NCBI GenBank assembly: GCA_039566865.1
Contig: CM076960.1
Span: 16,846,501-16,910,500 of the forward strand
Source: Aurelia coerulea
Taxonomy: Eukaryota > Cnidaria > Scyphozoa > Semaeostomeae > Ulmaridae
DNA: 64,000 nucleotides
Reading direction: 5' to 3'
Shown here: piece after piece, positions 62,201 through 64,000 of the stretch
Numbering within the stretch: position 1 is the stretch's first letter
Layout of the letters: each line of letters opens with the position of its first letter
Notes under the pieces: generated by a model
Databases searched by the model: none
What the model was told of the DNA's origin: nothing
The model's input: only the letters and a program-made list of their open reading frames with translations
Position numbers and translations under genes: made by a program

Positions 62201-63601
62201 GGTCATATTACATCTTCTATGCATAGTGAAGGGGTGATGAGATCTGGCAATAGAGATGAATGTAAGTTAGTCTTGCATAATGTGCCATACTCTGAAACAT
62301 GATTGATAATTTTCATCACATCAGTATGGGTTACGCCTTCATGGGCTTATATTTGCGCCCGATACTAACATGCCTTGTATGTGTATATGTATGTATAATT
62401 TTGCCATCAAACTAAATATAACTAGTCATAAAAGAAAAGAAATCTAATTACAATATCTAGAAACCCAATGTGCCCTCCCGGTTATCACCATGCTGGCTGC
62501 ATGACAACTCGTGAACTTGGGCATGGTGATAACCGGGAGGGCACATTGGGTTTCTTGACTACATGTATTACGCTCGTTGTTCTTGTGACAACTTGAGCAC
62601 TCTGTGTATATCTTGAACCACATTCACCCATTATTTAATTACAATATCTATAAATTTAAAATAATTACAGGCAAAAACTACATGTCTAATTTCATAATCT
62701 AATTTAAAAACACCCCATGGTTAAAGATGGCAGGGATAGCATTTAAAGGTCAATGCGACCTTGTTTCCATAATGGTCCCTCCAATGCGGTGAGAGTGTGA
62801 GTACATATTGATAATTTGCCTTTATGTAACAAGACAGGGGTTTGCATGGAAGTAAACCCTACCAGCTGTATTTGCAACAGGCATGTCCCCATCTATGAAT
62901 TTTTTGTTAAATTCAAAAGCGAAGTCTGAATATCCAAATGGACTTTCATGTGGGCTTTTATATCTTCAAATAAGACCAAAGCACACTCTCACCGCATTGA
63001 CTTTTGTGTTAATGTATGTACTCAAAACTCGGATCGAATTGCCAATTTGAATTCCAAAGTTACACTTTGGATGTTTGAAGACTCGTGCAACGCTTGAGGT
63101 CGTTTGACTGTAGTTGCTGCGATGTGCTAGTATAGCAGCATTTTATCTACAGGGTGTCCCAAAAAATTGTGCCCACATCAGCTATCTTGATTGTGGTACC
63201 TTTTTCTCTCTCTTTTATCCTTGTCCTTCGGCGTTTCCTTTCTTCATATTTGCACTTGGTTTCAACTCGATGTTGGTCCCCACCAACTAAAGTAGTTTCA
63301 CCCATGGTTTTTCTAGACTTATGACGATGAGTCCCTTGTATCCCTGCAATAAACCTTGCTCAACAGACGAAGCGCCCGTTGAGCGCCTGTCGACAGACGA
63401 AGCGCCTGTCGACAATAACTCCTGTTGACCGAAGCGCCATCTTGAAGTAAAAAAGCACAGGGATACAAGGGACTCATCGTCATAAGTCTAGGGCTCTTCC
63501 GACTCAAATGTAAGAAGATTATCCCTATTTTGATGACATTTTATTCATTTATAGTATCAATGCTACGAAAAAATAGCACTGGATCTTTCCCAGATACTGT
63601 G
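7626..63601 (+). CDS. BicC: Bicaudal-C homologue, 18 spliced exons, 3' end beyond window
   Basis: Bicaudal-C is an RNA-binding, multi-KH and SAM protein that in flies and vertebrates controls translation and decay of target mRNAs, partly through the CCR4-NOT deadenylase. The 18 exons join in frame to 627 codons. Domain order: KH1 about residues 50-141, split by 21 kb of intron; KH2 about 145-220 with IIGRGG (GRGG 161-164); a KH-like domain about 226-289; KH3 about 290-366 with IIGRNGSNIKHIMQ (GRNG 310-313); a second KH-like domain about 382-430; then a Pro/Ser-rich linker containing SPLQSPLPSESTSPLP, close to a block in vertebrate BICC1. The SAM domain is absent because the window ends first. 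ATG 7626 is chosen because a TGA lies in frame 21 nt upstream; ATG 7641 has a better start context. Identity is from conserved sequence and junctions; function is from the family. Confidence 0.96.
8018..8050 (+). CDS. BicC: BicC exon 2 (33-nt microexon)
   Basis: TTTCAG acceptor and GAAG|GTAATC donor. Reads QQAYAFAADE in the poorly conserved loop between VDRRKLE and EEFFQK. Phases 1 and 1, so skipping it would keep the frame. Confidence 0.85.
8181..8236 (+). CDS. BicC: BicC exon 3
   Basis: CTCCCTAG acceptor, CAGAAG|GTAAGA donor. Reads GLKDGKDIAEGGEEFFQK, ending in the conserved (G)E(D/E)FFQK of KH1. Ends in phase 0. Confidence 0.93.
9722..9824. repeat. Partial MITE, CAAGGCTAAAA / GTACAGG family
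   Basis: Ends in TAGCCTTGTATTTTCGTACAGG, matching the right end of the complete copy at 11932-12234. The left half is missing. Confidence 0.6.
9873..10234 (+). other. Orphan open frame inside BicC intron 3
   Basis: The frame is open from 9854; an acceptor-like TTTTTACAACCTGTAG precedes 9873. From there about 119 codons run to TAG at 10232-10234. It has six cysteines (VKCEK, KYCKR, NICRF, LNCVL, QDCLK, VKCNG) and a soluble, mixed composition. I do not recognise it. It could be the last exon of a nested gene, a fragment of a transposon protein, or chance. Confidence 0.25.
10650..10719 (+). CDS. BicC: BicC exon 4
   Basis: TTATCTACAG acceptor, AAAG|GTAAGA donor. Reads IQAATNTVINWPSRLKIG and AKSKK, almost identical to the vertebrate block (WPSKLKIGAKSKK) in the second beta strand and variable loop of KH1. 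Ends in phase 1. Confidence 0.97.
11932..12234. repeat. MITE, CCTGTAC ends with CCTTGTA repeats
   Basis: The inverted ends are CCTGTACGAAAATACAAGGC and GCCTTGTATTTTTGTACAGG. Between them the words AGCCTTGTA, AACCTTGT and ACAAGG recur about every 15-25 bp. No coding frame. Confidence 0.7.
12232..13367. repeat. 31/32-bp minisatellite array, poly-C bounded element 2
   Basis: About 30 tandem copies of a unit built from GCAAAATTGGTATAAGATCG and GGTATACTTTT(T)C, with 31- and 32-bp versions and a few truncated units near 13020-13110. An internal block GGTACGGGGACGTGCCAT (12373-12390) and the right flank GGCATGTCCCCGACC followed by a C-run (to about 13427) match the subterminal sequence of the other poly-G/C elements. 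Long minus-strand frames encoding repeated KVYPILYQFCEK arise because the unit has no stop; they are not genes. Confidence 0.9.
13539..13845. repeat. Foldback element (AAGAAACT family)
   Basis: The arms of about 130 bp are imperfect inverted copies: AAGATTTCCTTTTTTTAAAT with TTTTCCCAGTACTGGAG on the left, and CTCCAGCACTGGGAAAA with GATAAAGGAAATCCTTAG on the right. A diverged half-copy lies at about 22365-22475. Confidence 0.65.
14093..14631. repeat. MITE with CAGGGC(C/A)GTCGC ends
   Basis: Left end CAGGGCCGTCGC, right end GCGACTGCCCTG. A G-tract and a C-run lie just inside the left end (14110-14142). No coding frame. Confidence 0.6.
16161..17242. repeat. Element with long (about 325 bp) inverted arms
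   Basis: Bases 16161-16483 and 16917-17242 are long, slightly diverged inverted copies (for example CTCCAGCTACGCTCCCAAAA against its complement near 16405). The outer flanks on both sides carry GCGTCCATCAG(C/T)CTATCAAT, itself a dispersed repeat. The 430-bp centre is unrelated. Open frames in the arms are not conserved between them, so I call no gene. Confidence 0.75.
17268..17298. repeat. (CAA/CAACAG)n microsatellite
   Basis: Short triplet run just outside the right arm of the 16161-17242 element. Confidence 0.8.
18434..18743. repeat. Truncated Mutator-like MITE copy
   Basis: Begins GGTTCCAAATCGTTAAAAAG and continues with TTTGAACTGAATGGCTTCAA and GATGACGTCACATTC, as in the complete copies at 20874-21387, 31387-31896, 39802-40299 and 58196-58707. 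The right half and right end are missing. Confidence 0.65.
19835..20427. repeat. Mariner-like MITE (CAGGGTGTCCCAAAAA ends)
   Basis: The left end CAGAGTGTCCTAAAAACGAT and right end TTTTTGGGACACCCTG are inverted and flanked by TA on both sides. Internal inverted blocks GCCCCGTTTGCC and AGGCAAACGGGGC follow. It has no transposase frame; TA target and this TIR suggest mobilisation by a Tc1/mariner-superfamily enzyme (inference). Confidence 0.75.
20610..20690. repeat. (TACGATTA)n simple repeat
   Basis: Degenerate then regular copies of TACGAT(TA), with four consecutive TAATACGAT units near the end. Confidence 0.85.
20874..21387. repeat. Mutator-like MITE with 9-bp TSD
   Basis: Ends are AGCATAGGGCTCAAATCTTT and AAAGATTTGAGGCCTATGTT. 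The 9-bp direct repeat CCCCAACGC flanks it exactly (20865-20873 and 21388-21396). A 9-bp duplication is typical of the Mutator superfamily. No coding frame. Confidence 0.8.
21850..22020 (+). CDS. Candidate cassette exon in BicC intron 4
   Basis: Acceptor GCTGTTTCCAG and donor CCGG|GTCAGT bound 171 nt that read without stops: HALPIPDVNGNHILGYQQYA, then an aromatic/Met stretch, then GGMPPGPGFLGPATFGGPRL and HRP. An in-frame TGA lies just upstream at about 21831, as expected outside an exon. Both boundaries are phase 1, the same as BicC exons 4 and 5, so inclusion would add 57 residues to the KH1 variable loop. I do not recognise the sequence. It could instead be the first exon of a nested gene (ATG 21837) or an exon relic. 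Confidence 0.35.
22923..23023. repeat. Foldback repeat
   Basis: Arms of about 33 bp pair through AATCGCTGCTAGCCTCTTTA and TAAAGAGGCTAGCAGCGATT, with a 34-bp centre. Confidence 0.75.
23523..23593. repeat. (GA)n microsatellite
   Basis: An uninterrupted GA run of about 35 dinucleotides. Confidence 0.97.
23836..24140. repeat. Poly-G/poly-C bounded element 3
   Basis: Left end CTCGGGGGAGGTGTCT; right end AGACAC, a C-run, then GCTTTCCCGAG. The subterminal GGTACGGGGACCTACCATTT matches element 4 at 55644-55988, and the two share their interior (repeated GGAATTATGG-type words). About 130 bp of flank is directly repeated on both sides (about 23646-23775 and 24118-24240), from the C-run through TTTCACATGGACA. 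Confidence 0.65.
24561..24879. repeat. MITE with AAAGGGGCTCCGTCGTCAAA ends
   Basis: The left end AAAGGGGCTCCGTCGTCAAA and right end TTTGACGACGGAGCCCCTTT are perfect inverted repeats. A diverged copy lacking its left end lies at about 44880-45153. Confidence 0.8.
25081..25285. repeat. Small MITE, CTTTAAAGCACATATGTCA ends
   Basis: CTTTAAAGCACATATGTCA and TGACATATGCCCTTTAAGG are imperfect inverted ends of a 205-bp non-coding element. Confidence 0.55.
26350..27030 (+). pseudogene. Decayed LINE reverse transcriptase fragment
   Basis: Two RT signatures survive in different frames: TGVPQGSELGPLLFNIFLSD near 26374-26440 and NFADDSTIGSCDDTFESL near 26470-26525, the FADD catalytic box. A frameshift separates them. 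Near 26885-27030 a frame reads NLPGFNRSFLPVHMGDF and KAPFKSLLKRMK, a LINE C-terminal tail. A minus-strand relative of this tail lies at 45940-46190. Confidence 0.75.
27240..27725 (-). pseudogene. 3' end of a LINE reverse transcriptase
   Basis: On the minus strand one block reads SKRIPVTTKAKIYNTYVLPV and ALYELECATWIRTSATKLEVF-type sequence; a later one reads NRGRPKRRWIDDIKTWTG. Both blocks are typical of the C-terminal part of RTE-like endonuclease-reverse transcriptases. Frames are broken between blocks and no catalytic domain remains. Confidence 0.7.
27899..28498. repeat. 600-bp foldback transposon, copy A, 8-bp TSD
   Basis: Two arms of about 280 bp are inverted copies, starting AACAAGGGCAGATTTTGTAA and ending TTACAAAATCTGCCCTTGTT. 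The flanks carry the 8-bp direct repeat GAGCAGTA (27891-27898 and 28499-28506). An 8-bp TSD fits the hAT or P superfamilies (inference). Each arm holds a short open frame including WLREFP and RCQQKQL. Confidence 0.8.
29741..30510. repeat. 149-bp tandem satellite, about 5 copies
   Basis: The unit begins GACGACCTGTTTGTCGGCC or GACAACTCATTTGTCAGGC and contains TTCAAGCCTGTTTCGAAAT. Unit starts at 29892, 30041, 30190 and 30338 give a period of 148-149 bp; two central copies are nearly identical. A lone unit start recurs at about 30804. The overlapping short open frames inside repeat with the unit and are not genes. Confidence 0.85.
30511..31386. other. BicC intron 4, no feature recognised
   Basis: AT-rich sequence with one isolated satellite unit start near 30804 and a GACTTTGGAATG word occurring at about 30975 and 31218. 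No gene or complete element seen. Confidence 0.4.
31387..31896. repeat. Mutator-like MITE copy next to BicC exon 5
   Basis: AGCATAGGCTCCAAATCTTT at the left; the right end ATTTGGAACCATTGCT has diverged from the consensus GATTTGGAACCTATGCT. No clear TSD. It ends about 75 bp before BicC exon 5. Confidence 0.65.
31972..32051 (+). CDS. BicC: BicC exon 5
   Basis: TTTTTTCACAG acceptor, CCAAG|GTATGT donor. Reads PHIKVAGLPVDIKKARQMIL then SVLDTK, the third strand and last helix of KH1. The first residue, Asp, is split with exon 4. Confidence 0.97.
32052..33107. other. BicC intron 5, left part
   Basis: No gene. It includes a (GAAA)n microsatellite at about 32676-32706 and a G-run at 32443-32460; the rest is unassigned AT-rich DNA. 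Confidence 0.5.
33108..33530 (+). pseudogene. 3' end of a LINE reverse transcriptase
   Basis: The frame reads HFRYCCSVWGCAG, LNQLQKLQNRAARIIT, then KCFSYRGAKIWNGLPAETKQ and a terminal SLNSFKQSI, stop at 33528-33530. These are C-terminal hallmarks of CR1/jockey-type LINEs. The copy is 5'-truncated, the RT core is gone, and a likely 3' UTR runs to about 33750. The open frame suggests a fairly recent insertion. Confidence 0.82.
34205..34375. repeat. Half copy of the CCGGGTGC foldback family
   Basis: Shares TTTTAATCGTTTTCAGT, AGCTCTAAAAACAGAAAC and GATTAAGTCATAAATC with the right halves of the copies at 34631-35227 and about 52985-53490. Confidence 0.5.
34631..35227. repeat. Foldback element with CCGGGTGC ends
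   Basis: The left arm starts CCGGGTGCTCCAAAATAAAC and the right arm ends GTTTATTTTGGCGCACCCGG. The arms (over 200 bp) stay paired through CCTGAATTAGAT and AGCTCTAAAAAC blocks. No coding frame. Confidence 0.75.
35357..35441 (+). CDS. BicC: BicC exon 6
   Basis: CTTCTTACAG acceptor, AAGAG|GTATGC donor. Reads TSRVTLKMDVSFTDHSH, then IIGRGGNCIKR: the KH2 first strand, helix and RNA-binding GRGG loop. Ends in phase 1. Confidence 0.98.
35502..35560. repeat. (ATTC)n microsatellite
   Basis: About 14 tandem ATTC units, probably seeded by the tail of the adjacent minus-strand SINE. Confidence 0.95.
35651..35840 (-). repeat. tRNA-derived SINE, copy 1
   Basis: On the minus strand the head reads GTGGCGTAGTGGTGTAATCC (A-box-like) and later GGTTCGATACCCGGTAGAG (B-box), then a body with GTCATGACAAGGGGTCGTGG and GCGCTAAAAAATGCAACTTC. 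It is an inverted partner of the copy at 36769-36958. Fragments recur at about 39765-39800 and 40490-40555. Confidence 0.8.
36286..36655. repeat. MITE fragment, GTAAAGCTCTATTTAGCCCC family
   Basis: The left end GTAAAGCTCTATTTAGCCCC matches, inverted, GGGGGCTTAATAGAGC at the right end of the copy at 42330-42711. Both contain repeated AAGCCCC(T/C) words and a TATATATCCTTGT block. Confidence 0.6.
36660..36768. repeat. (CATC)n and (AACCAACT)n microsatellites
   Basis: Tetranucleotide CATC units pass into AACCAACT octamers that abut the 5' head of SINE copy 2. Confidence 0.92.
36769..36958 (+). repeat. tRNA-derived SINE, copy 2
   Basis: GTTGTGGCACAGTCGTGTAA, then CAGGACTCCATACCCGGTAG and GAGCGTCATGACAAAGGGGT. 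Same structure as copy 1 in the opposite orientation, about 930 bp away. The B-box has lost the consensus GTTCGA (here ACTCCAT), so it is unlikely to be transcribed by pol III. Confidence 0.78.
37265..38141. repeat. Element with about 110-bp inverted arms
   Basis: The arms 37265-37374 and 38034-38141 pair through TAAAGATATTAATGATATAC and ATATCGTCTTTCTGTG-type blocks. Inside are a dispersed TAGTTATCGCTATTG block and a perfect palindrome at 37941-38042. Confidence 0.7.
37941..38042. repeat. Perfect 45-bp palindrome arms
   Basis: Bases 37941-37985 and 37998-38042 are exact reverse complements (outer CGTGCATGTCTCTCCACC, inner CCTATCAGTCGACCCA) around a 12-base loop. The right arm overlaps the right arm of the larger 37265-38141 element. 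Confidence 0.9.
38271..38451. repeat. Foldback MITE with TTGTTGGGGAGATGAGG ends
   Basis: Outer TTGTTGGGGAGATGAGGTAC and GTATCTCGTCTCCCCAACAA; inner GTGCAGTGGGTTAA and TTAACCTACTGCAC. GC-rich for the region. Confidence 0.8.
38531..39133. repeat. 600-bp foldback transposon, copy B
   Basis: Same ends as copies A and C (CAACAAGAGCAGATTTTGTA; mirrored TCTGCCCTTGTTG), but the inner part of each arm is different, carrying TCGCTTAGATTATGTTTATT and its complement. The flanks share only TCGAA, so the TSD is degraded. Confidence 0.75.
39802..40299. repeat. Mutator-like MITE copy
   Basis: AGCATGAGTTCCAAATCTTT to AAAGATTTGGAACCTATGCT. The 9-bp flanks GAGTTCGAG (39793-39801) and GTGTTCGAG (40300-40308) differ at one base. 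Confidence 0.72.
40557..40732. repeat. MITE, GACCTTTTAGCTATTCT family, copy 1
   Basis: Ends GACCTTTTAGCTATTCTA and AGTAGCTAAAAGGTC; interior contains AGAGCCTGGATCGAGC and TCACTATTGTGCACATTCG. Related copies at 41929-42115 and 60338-60583. Confidence 0.75.
41009..41079 (+). CDS. BicC: BicC exon 7
   Basis: TCTTTTTCAG acceptor, ACCAG|GTAAAT donor. Reads MQETGCHIHFPDSNRTSSE, then KSNQ, the second strand and loop of KH2. The leading Val is split with exon 6. Confidence 0.98.
41395..41592. repeat. Dispersed repeat, also at 49640-49815
   Basis: Both places share AATCAGCT, CAAGATTC(G/C)G, TGTGTGCCGA and AATGGGCCTAAGCAGGGTC at matching spacing. Element ends not defined. Confidence 0.5.
41755..42200. 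repeat. Degenerate (GAAT)/(GATT) simple-repeat tract with MITE insertion
   Basis: TTGTTTGTTTG, ATTGATTGATT and (GAAT)n-like runs, interrupted at 41929-42115 by a GACCTTTTAGCTATTCT-family MITE that ends CAGCTAAAAGGTC. Confidence 0.75.
42330..42711. repeat. MITE with GGGGGCTTAATAGAGC right end
   Basis: Contains GAATAAGCCCCCCTCTC and TTTTAAGCCCCCTGCTGGAG and ends GGGGGCTTAATAGAGCTTTT. Relative of 36286-36655. Confidence 0.6.
43684..43723. repeat. (GTT)n microsatellite
   Basis: TGT/GTT triplets with one TATCG interruption. Confidence 0.9.
44739..44792 (+). CDS. BicC: BicC exon 8
   Basis: TTGTTAACAG acceptor, ATTCGG|GTATGC donor. Reads VSIAGPPHGVEAARKQIR, the third strand and last helix of KH2 (vertebrate VSIAGQPAGVESARARIR). 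54 nt, phase 0 to 0. Confidence 0.97.
44880..45153. repeat. 5'-truncated copy of the AAAGGGGCTCCGTCG MITE
   Basis: Matches the interior of 24561-24879 (CACAGAAGAAAAAACC, TGGTGGCTTCGGCGAGGC) and ends in TGGCGACGGAGCCCCTTT. Confidence 0.65.
45940..46190 (-). pseudogene. LINE 3'-terminal remnant, inverted relative of 26885-27140
   Basis: Nucleotide blocks such as CAGGGGGATTCCATTCTCCC, CGAAAGGGGCTTTCTG and GCCGGGTAAATTGCTGA are reverse-complement counterparts of blocks near 27100, 26960 and 26910. Frames are broken. Confidence 0.55.
46301..46423 (+). CDS. BicC: BicC exon 9
   Basis: AACTTCACAG acceptor, AACAG|GTATGC donor. Reads ELLPIVLMFEIPQNTVVV, PDSTSPTIHSIAHKYN and VTITFKQ: the end of KH2 and start of the first KH-like domain (vertebrate SIQHISQTYNISVSFKQ). 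Phase 0 to 0. Confidence 0.98.
47254..47310. repeat. (ATTG)n microsatellite
   Basis: About 14 ATTG/ATTA units, 58 bp before BicC exon 10. Confidence 0.92.
47368..47433 (+). CDS. BicC: BicC exon 10
   Basis: TTCTCCTGTAG acceptor, CGG|GTAAGT donor. Reads RPRAYGFIGTVRGLHSDPIA then VR, the central strand of the first KH-like domain (vertebrate RSRMYGATVIVRGSQ). Phase 0 to 0. Confidence 0.96.
47732..47962. repeat. MITE with GGCATTGAGTCATGGTAAAT ends
   Basis: Left GGCATTGAGTCATGGTAAAT, right ATTTACCATGACTTAATGCC; 231 bp, non-coding. Confidence 0.72.
48140..48740. repeat. 600-bp foldback transposon, copy C, 8-bp TSD
   Basis: Closest to copy A (27899-28498), with the same inner block CGGCGGGCATTTTATTTG. 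Ends CAACAAGGGCAGATTTTGTA and ATGTTG. The 8-bp direct repeat GCCACAGT flanks it (48132-48139 and 48741-48748), which fixes the element boundaries. Confidence 0.85.
48841..48950. repeat. Dispersed repeat with GGGAGCGAAA...GACTACCCC block
   Basis: The block GATGCCACAGGGAGCGAAA followed by CTACCCTGCGGCC recurs in altered form at about 17719-17760, 44385-44450 (inverted), 56097-56135 and 56640-56680. Probably the end of a SINE or LINE; class not resolved. Confidence 0.5.
49049..49456 (+). pseudogene. 3' end of an RTE-type LINE
   Basis: Reads KLENTTDVFQRNLLRKILRI, KWPNKISNKELYDRM, RRLKWYGHLLRLPDN and RGGQKLTWIRMIEKDL, stop at 49454-49456. These C-terminal motifs are characteristic of RTE-like non-LTR retrotransposons. 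A short (GATA)n run at 49472-49487 forms the 3' tail, as in RTE elements. No RT core is present. Confidence 0.85.
50342..50386 (+). CDS. BicC: BicC exon 11
   Basis: TTTGATTACAG acceptor, CCG|GTAGGT donor. Reads GAVLSVLEHLTGNIP, the last helix of the first KH-like domain (vertebrate EGTAMLLEHLAG...IP). 45 nt, phase 0 to 0. Confidence 0.95.
50462..50790. repeat. Degenerate AAAATCTT-rich tract
   Basis: AAATCTT(G/A), AAACATCTTC and related words recur every 10-20 bp over 330 bp just after exon 11. It looks like a decayed simple repeat; open frames on both strands follow from the composition. Confidence 0.65.
50791..52984. other. BicC intron 11, no feature recognised
   Basis: About 2.2 kb without a recognisable element or gene. 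The short open frame at 51481-51723 has no splice or family support. Confidence 0.45.
52985..53490. repeat. CCGGGTGC-family foldback copy abutting BicC exon 12
   Basis: Contains the arm blocks GCAGAAAGCCTGAATTAGAT and its inverted partner near 53415, and ends CAGTGTACGATTTATTGTGG, as in 34631-35227, but lacks the outer GC-rich ends. Its right edge is about 28 bp from the exon. Confidence 0.65.
53518..53627 (+). CDS. BicC: BicC exon 12
   Basis: TTTCTTTGCAG acceptor, GCTAG|GTATGT donor. Reads VTVLVTTQIEIDCKHHTF, then IIGRNGSNIKHIMQSTGA: the KH3 first strand and GRNG loop, nearly identical to vertebrate MGRNGSNIKHIMQRTGA. Ends in phase 2. Confidence 0.98.
53802..54431. repeat. Mariner-like MITE, 630 bp
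   Basis: CAGGGTGTCCCAAAAAAG and TTTTTCTGGGACACCCTG are inverted ends with TA on both flanks. The interior differs from the 19835-20427 copy apart from the ends. Confidence 0.75.
54970..55440. repeat. About 120-bp tandem repeat, 4 copies
   Basis: The unit contains TTGATTAACTGATTCATAGA, GAATCGACGTTCCT and TGCTCTGTAAAGGGATG. Copies begin near 54972, 55092, 55213 and 55331. The array ends 70 bp before BicC exon 13 in a TATATTGATTA-rich stretch. Confidence 0.85.
55510..55609 (+). CDS. BicC: BicC exon 13
   Basis: GATTCCACAG acceptor, TTAATG|GTAAGT donor. Reads LQFPDQNGIQGKKTTVFITG then PIESTITAKVQLM, the rest of KH3 (vertebrate IHFPDPSNPQKKSTVYLQG). The Ser before it is split with exon 12. Confidence 0.97.
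55644..55988. repeat. Poly-G/poly-C bounded element 4
   Basis: GAGCTCGGGGGGGGGGTTGTC at the left and a C-run ending CCGAGCTC at the right form GC-homopolymer inverted ends. Subterminal GGTACGGGCACGTGCCATTT. The interior carries repeated CGGAATTATG words homologous to element 3. Confidence 0.72.
56332..56398 (+). CDS. BicC: BicC exon 14
   Basis: TTTCCCTTGCAG acceptor, CCAA|GTGAGT donor. Reads EFLPLVLMFDVKEEEDEFVS and DP, the conserved LPLVLMFD(M/V)KEE at the end of KH3. Ends in phase 1. Confidence 0.96.
56465..56482. repeat. (G)18 homopolymer
   Basis: Eighteen consecutive G on the coding strand, 67 nt past the exon 14 donor. It would allow G-quadruplex formation in the pre-mRNA. Confidence 0.95.
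56823..57092. repeat. Foldback MITE, CCCATT-CCAAAGGAGG family
   Basis: The left arm AGCCTACGCGTAGACCCATT then ATCCCAAAGGAGGAAAGG is mirrored by CCTTTCCTCCTTTGGGAT and AATGGGTCTGCGCGTAGGC. Arms of about 75 bp. Relative of 3008-3099. Confidence 0.8.
57657..58760. repeat. Mariner-like MITE carrying a nested MITE
   Basis: CAGGGTGTCACAAAAAAATT and AATTTTTTGGGACACCCTG ends, TA flanks; interior blocks (GCCCCGTTTGCC, CAATCAGAG-type words, TCAGTCATCAGGCAAATT) match 19835-20427. The extra length over that 593-bp copy is explained by the insertion at 58196-58707. Confidence 0.8.
58196..58707. repeat. Mutator-like MITE nested in a mariner-like MITE
   Basis: AGCATAGGGCTCAAATCTTT to GATTTGAGCCCTATGTT, with the exact 9-bp duplication CCGTTTTGT at 58187-58195 and 58708-58716. 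Removing the element and one TSD restores the host sequence TTTTGCCGTTTTGTCGCA. Confidence 0.85.
58761..59287. other. BicC intron 14, inverted repeat region
   Basis: Around 59110-59260 an imperfect palindrome pairs ATACTAACCGGTTTTGTG with CACAAAACCGGTTAGTAT and GGTCTTATTGCACAGACC with its surroundings, a foldback MITE of about 150 bp. The rest is unassigned. Confidence 0.5.
59288..59733. repeat. MITE, GGCCCCGCATTTAAGAAAC family, copy 2
   Basis: GGCCCCGCATTTAAGAAACC and GGTTTCTTAAATGCGGGGTC ends. Opposite in orientation to copy 1 at 4531-5010. It ends 142 bp before BicC exon 15. Confidence 0.8.
59876..59949 (+). CDS. BicC: BicC exon 15
   Basis: CTGTTTTCAG acceptor, ACAAAG|GTACAA donor. Reads MINKLIEDLDVLINVKSKPR and QGTK, the start of the second KH-like domain (vertebrate AQLMEQLDVFISIKPKPKQ). 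The Arg before it is split with exon 14. Confidence 0.95.
60338..60583. repeat. Near-perfect 246-bp hairpin MITE
   Basis: AATAGACCTTTTAGCTATTC to GAATAGCTAAAAGGTCTATT, with the two halves pairing almost throughout (CTGGATCGAGCGTTATTTTT with its complement; AGAATTTTCGAA at the centre). A palindromic version of the 40557-40732 family. Confidence 0.85.
61090..61621 (+). CDS. BicC: BicC exon 16 (long linker exon)
   Basis: TTCTCCTTAG acceptor, GATG|GTAAGT donor. Starts SVIVKGIEKNAHNMYLTRCH (vertebrate SVIVKSVERNALNMYEARKC), closing the second KH-like domain. It then gives about 150 residues rich in Pro, Ser and Asn: PTALLNAGMNGKFIPNS, ASSSPLQSPLPSESTSPLP and LNDKLVSSDLVRTLSVDSLF. This linker is expected to be disordered. 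Ends in phase 1. Confidence 0.97.
61731..61907. repeat. Foldback repeat in intron 16
   Basis: CCAAGAGAGACAAATCAGGT and ACCTGATTTGTCTCTCTTGG are exact inverted copies within arms of about 30 bp. Confidence 0.75.
62178..62261 (+). CDS. BicC: BicC exon 17
   Basis: GACTCTGCAG acceptor, GAAT|GTAAGT donor. Reads IKGSNSTGHITSSMHSEGVM and RSGNRDE in the Ser-rich linker; low conservation, so support rests on splice sites and frame. Phase 1 to 1. Confidence 0.8.
62459..62555. repeat. Perfect 35-bp palindrome arms
   Basis: 62459-62493 and 62521-62555 are exact reverse complements (GTGCCCTCCCGGTTATCACC and GGTGATAACCGGGAGGGCAC) around a 27-base loop. Confidence 0.9.
63151..63201. repeat. Solo mariner-like MITE end
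   Basis: CAGGGTGTCCCAAAAAATTG after TA; no matching right end nearby. A second solo end (GGGTGTCCCAAAAAATCGTG) lies at about 63704. Confidence 0.5.
63313..63491. repeat. Foldback element with exact 34-bp ends
   Basis: CTAGACTTATGACGATGAGT at 63313 and ACTCATCGTCATAAGTCTAG ending at 63491 are exact inverted copies (34 bp each). The centre has tandem GACAGACGAAGCGCCTGTC words. It ends 63 bp before exon 18. Confidence 0.85.
63555..63601 (+). CDS. BicC: BicC exon 18 (last in window)
   Basis: CATTTATAG acceptor, CTGTG|GTAAGT donor. Reads SMLRKNSTGSFPDTV in the linker; the leading Leu is split with exon 17. Ends in phase 0. Further exons, including the SAM domain, should lie to the right. Confidence 0.8.
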
Positions 63602-64000
63602 GTAAGTAGAGAATTATATCGTCACTATAAACATAAGAGCGTCAAATGCAACTTGGTTCTGGTCCTTTATAAGGACAGCTAGTACAGAGATAAACAACTG
63701 GAGGGTGTCCCAAAAAATCGTGCCCCGTTCGTGTGGCTGCTGCGGAGGAGCTGTTTCTTCAATTCTCCAGTTATTAAAAATTTGACTGGCATACCTTTTA
63801 CTTTCATGAAACTGAAAACTGAATATTACAAAGTACCATCTGGCGCGTTTTTAAAAGATCCAAGTCTACAAAATTTGCATAAAATTAGCTTCAACTTAGA
63901 GTTTGAGTCCTTGTCTGACAAATAATTGCTGATTCATGGCACAGGAAGGGCAAAATAATTGGTTGCTTCAAAAGCAGCTCTCAAAAGAAGGGTACTAGGA
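63602..64000. other. BicC intron 18, partial
   Basis: Contains a solo mariner-like MITE end near 63704. A short open frame at 63731-63925 (KLKTEYYKVPSGAFLKD) has no recognised family and no splice support. Confidence 0.4.

Overview
The window is a gene-sparse piece of animal nuclear DNA: canonical GT-AG introns, AT-rich intergenic sequence and dense transposon remnants. I infer an early-branching metazoan, most likely an anthozoan cnidarian (coral or anemone). The grounds are the closeness of the main gene to vertebrate BICC1, the LINE types, and the many palindromic MITEs and minisatellite elements. The clade assignment is inference; no database search was possible.

One large gene dominates: Bicaudal-C (BicC/BICC1), on the + strand from 7626 to beyond the right edge. 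I reconstruct 18 coding exons (1,881 nt, 627 codons). Every junction keeps the reading frame and matches conserved BICC1 sequence: KH1, KH2 (GRGG), a KH-like domain, KH3 (GRNG), a second KH-like domain and a Pro/Ser-rich linker. The C-terminal SAM domain must lie beyond base 64000. Intron 4 (about 21 kb) splits KH1 in its variable loop and holds a 171-nt exon-like open segment (21850-22020) whose splice phases would let it insert in frame.

Upstream, 3575-4497 reads as a small three-exon gene for a protein of about 121 residues with a C-terminal membrane segment; I do not recognise the family. Intron 3 contains an unexplained open frame of about 119 codons (9873-10234).

Most of the rest is repeats. 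There are decayed LINE 3' ends (2449-2868, 26350-27030, 27240-27725 minus, 33108-33750, 45940-46190 minus, 49049-49456) and an inverted pair of tRNA-derived SINEs (35651-35840 and 36769-36958). Several MITE families can be defined by terminal inverted repeats and target-site duplications: 9-bp TSD Mutator-like, TA-flanked mariner-like, and 8-bp TSD foldback elements. There are tandem satellites (31/32-bp, 149-bp, about 120-bp) and a family of minisatellite-bearing elements bounded by poly-G/poly-C inverted ends. Because most of these sit in BicC introns, inverted copies could pair in the BicC pre-mRNA.
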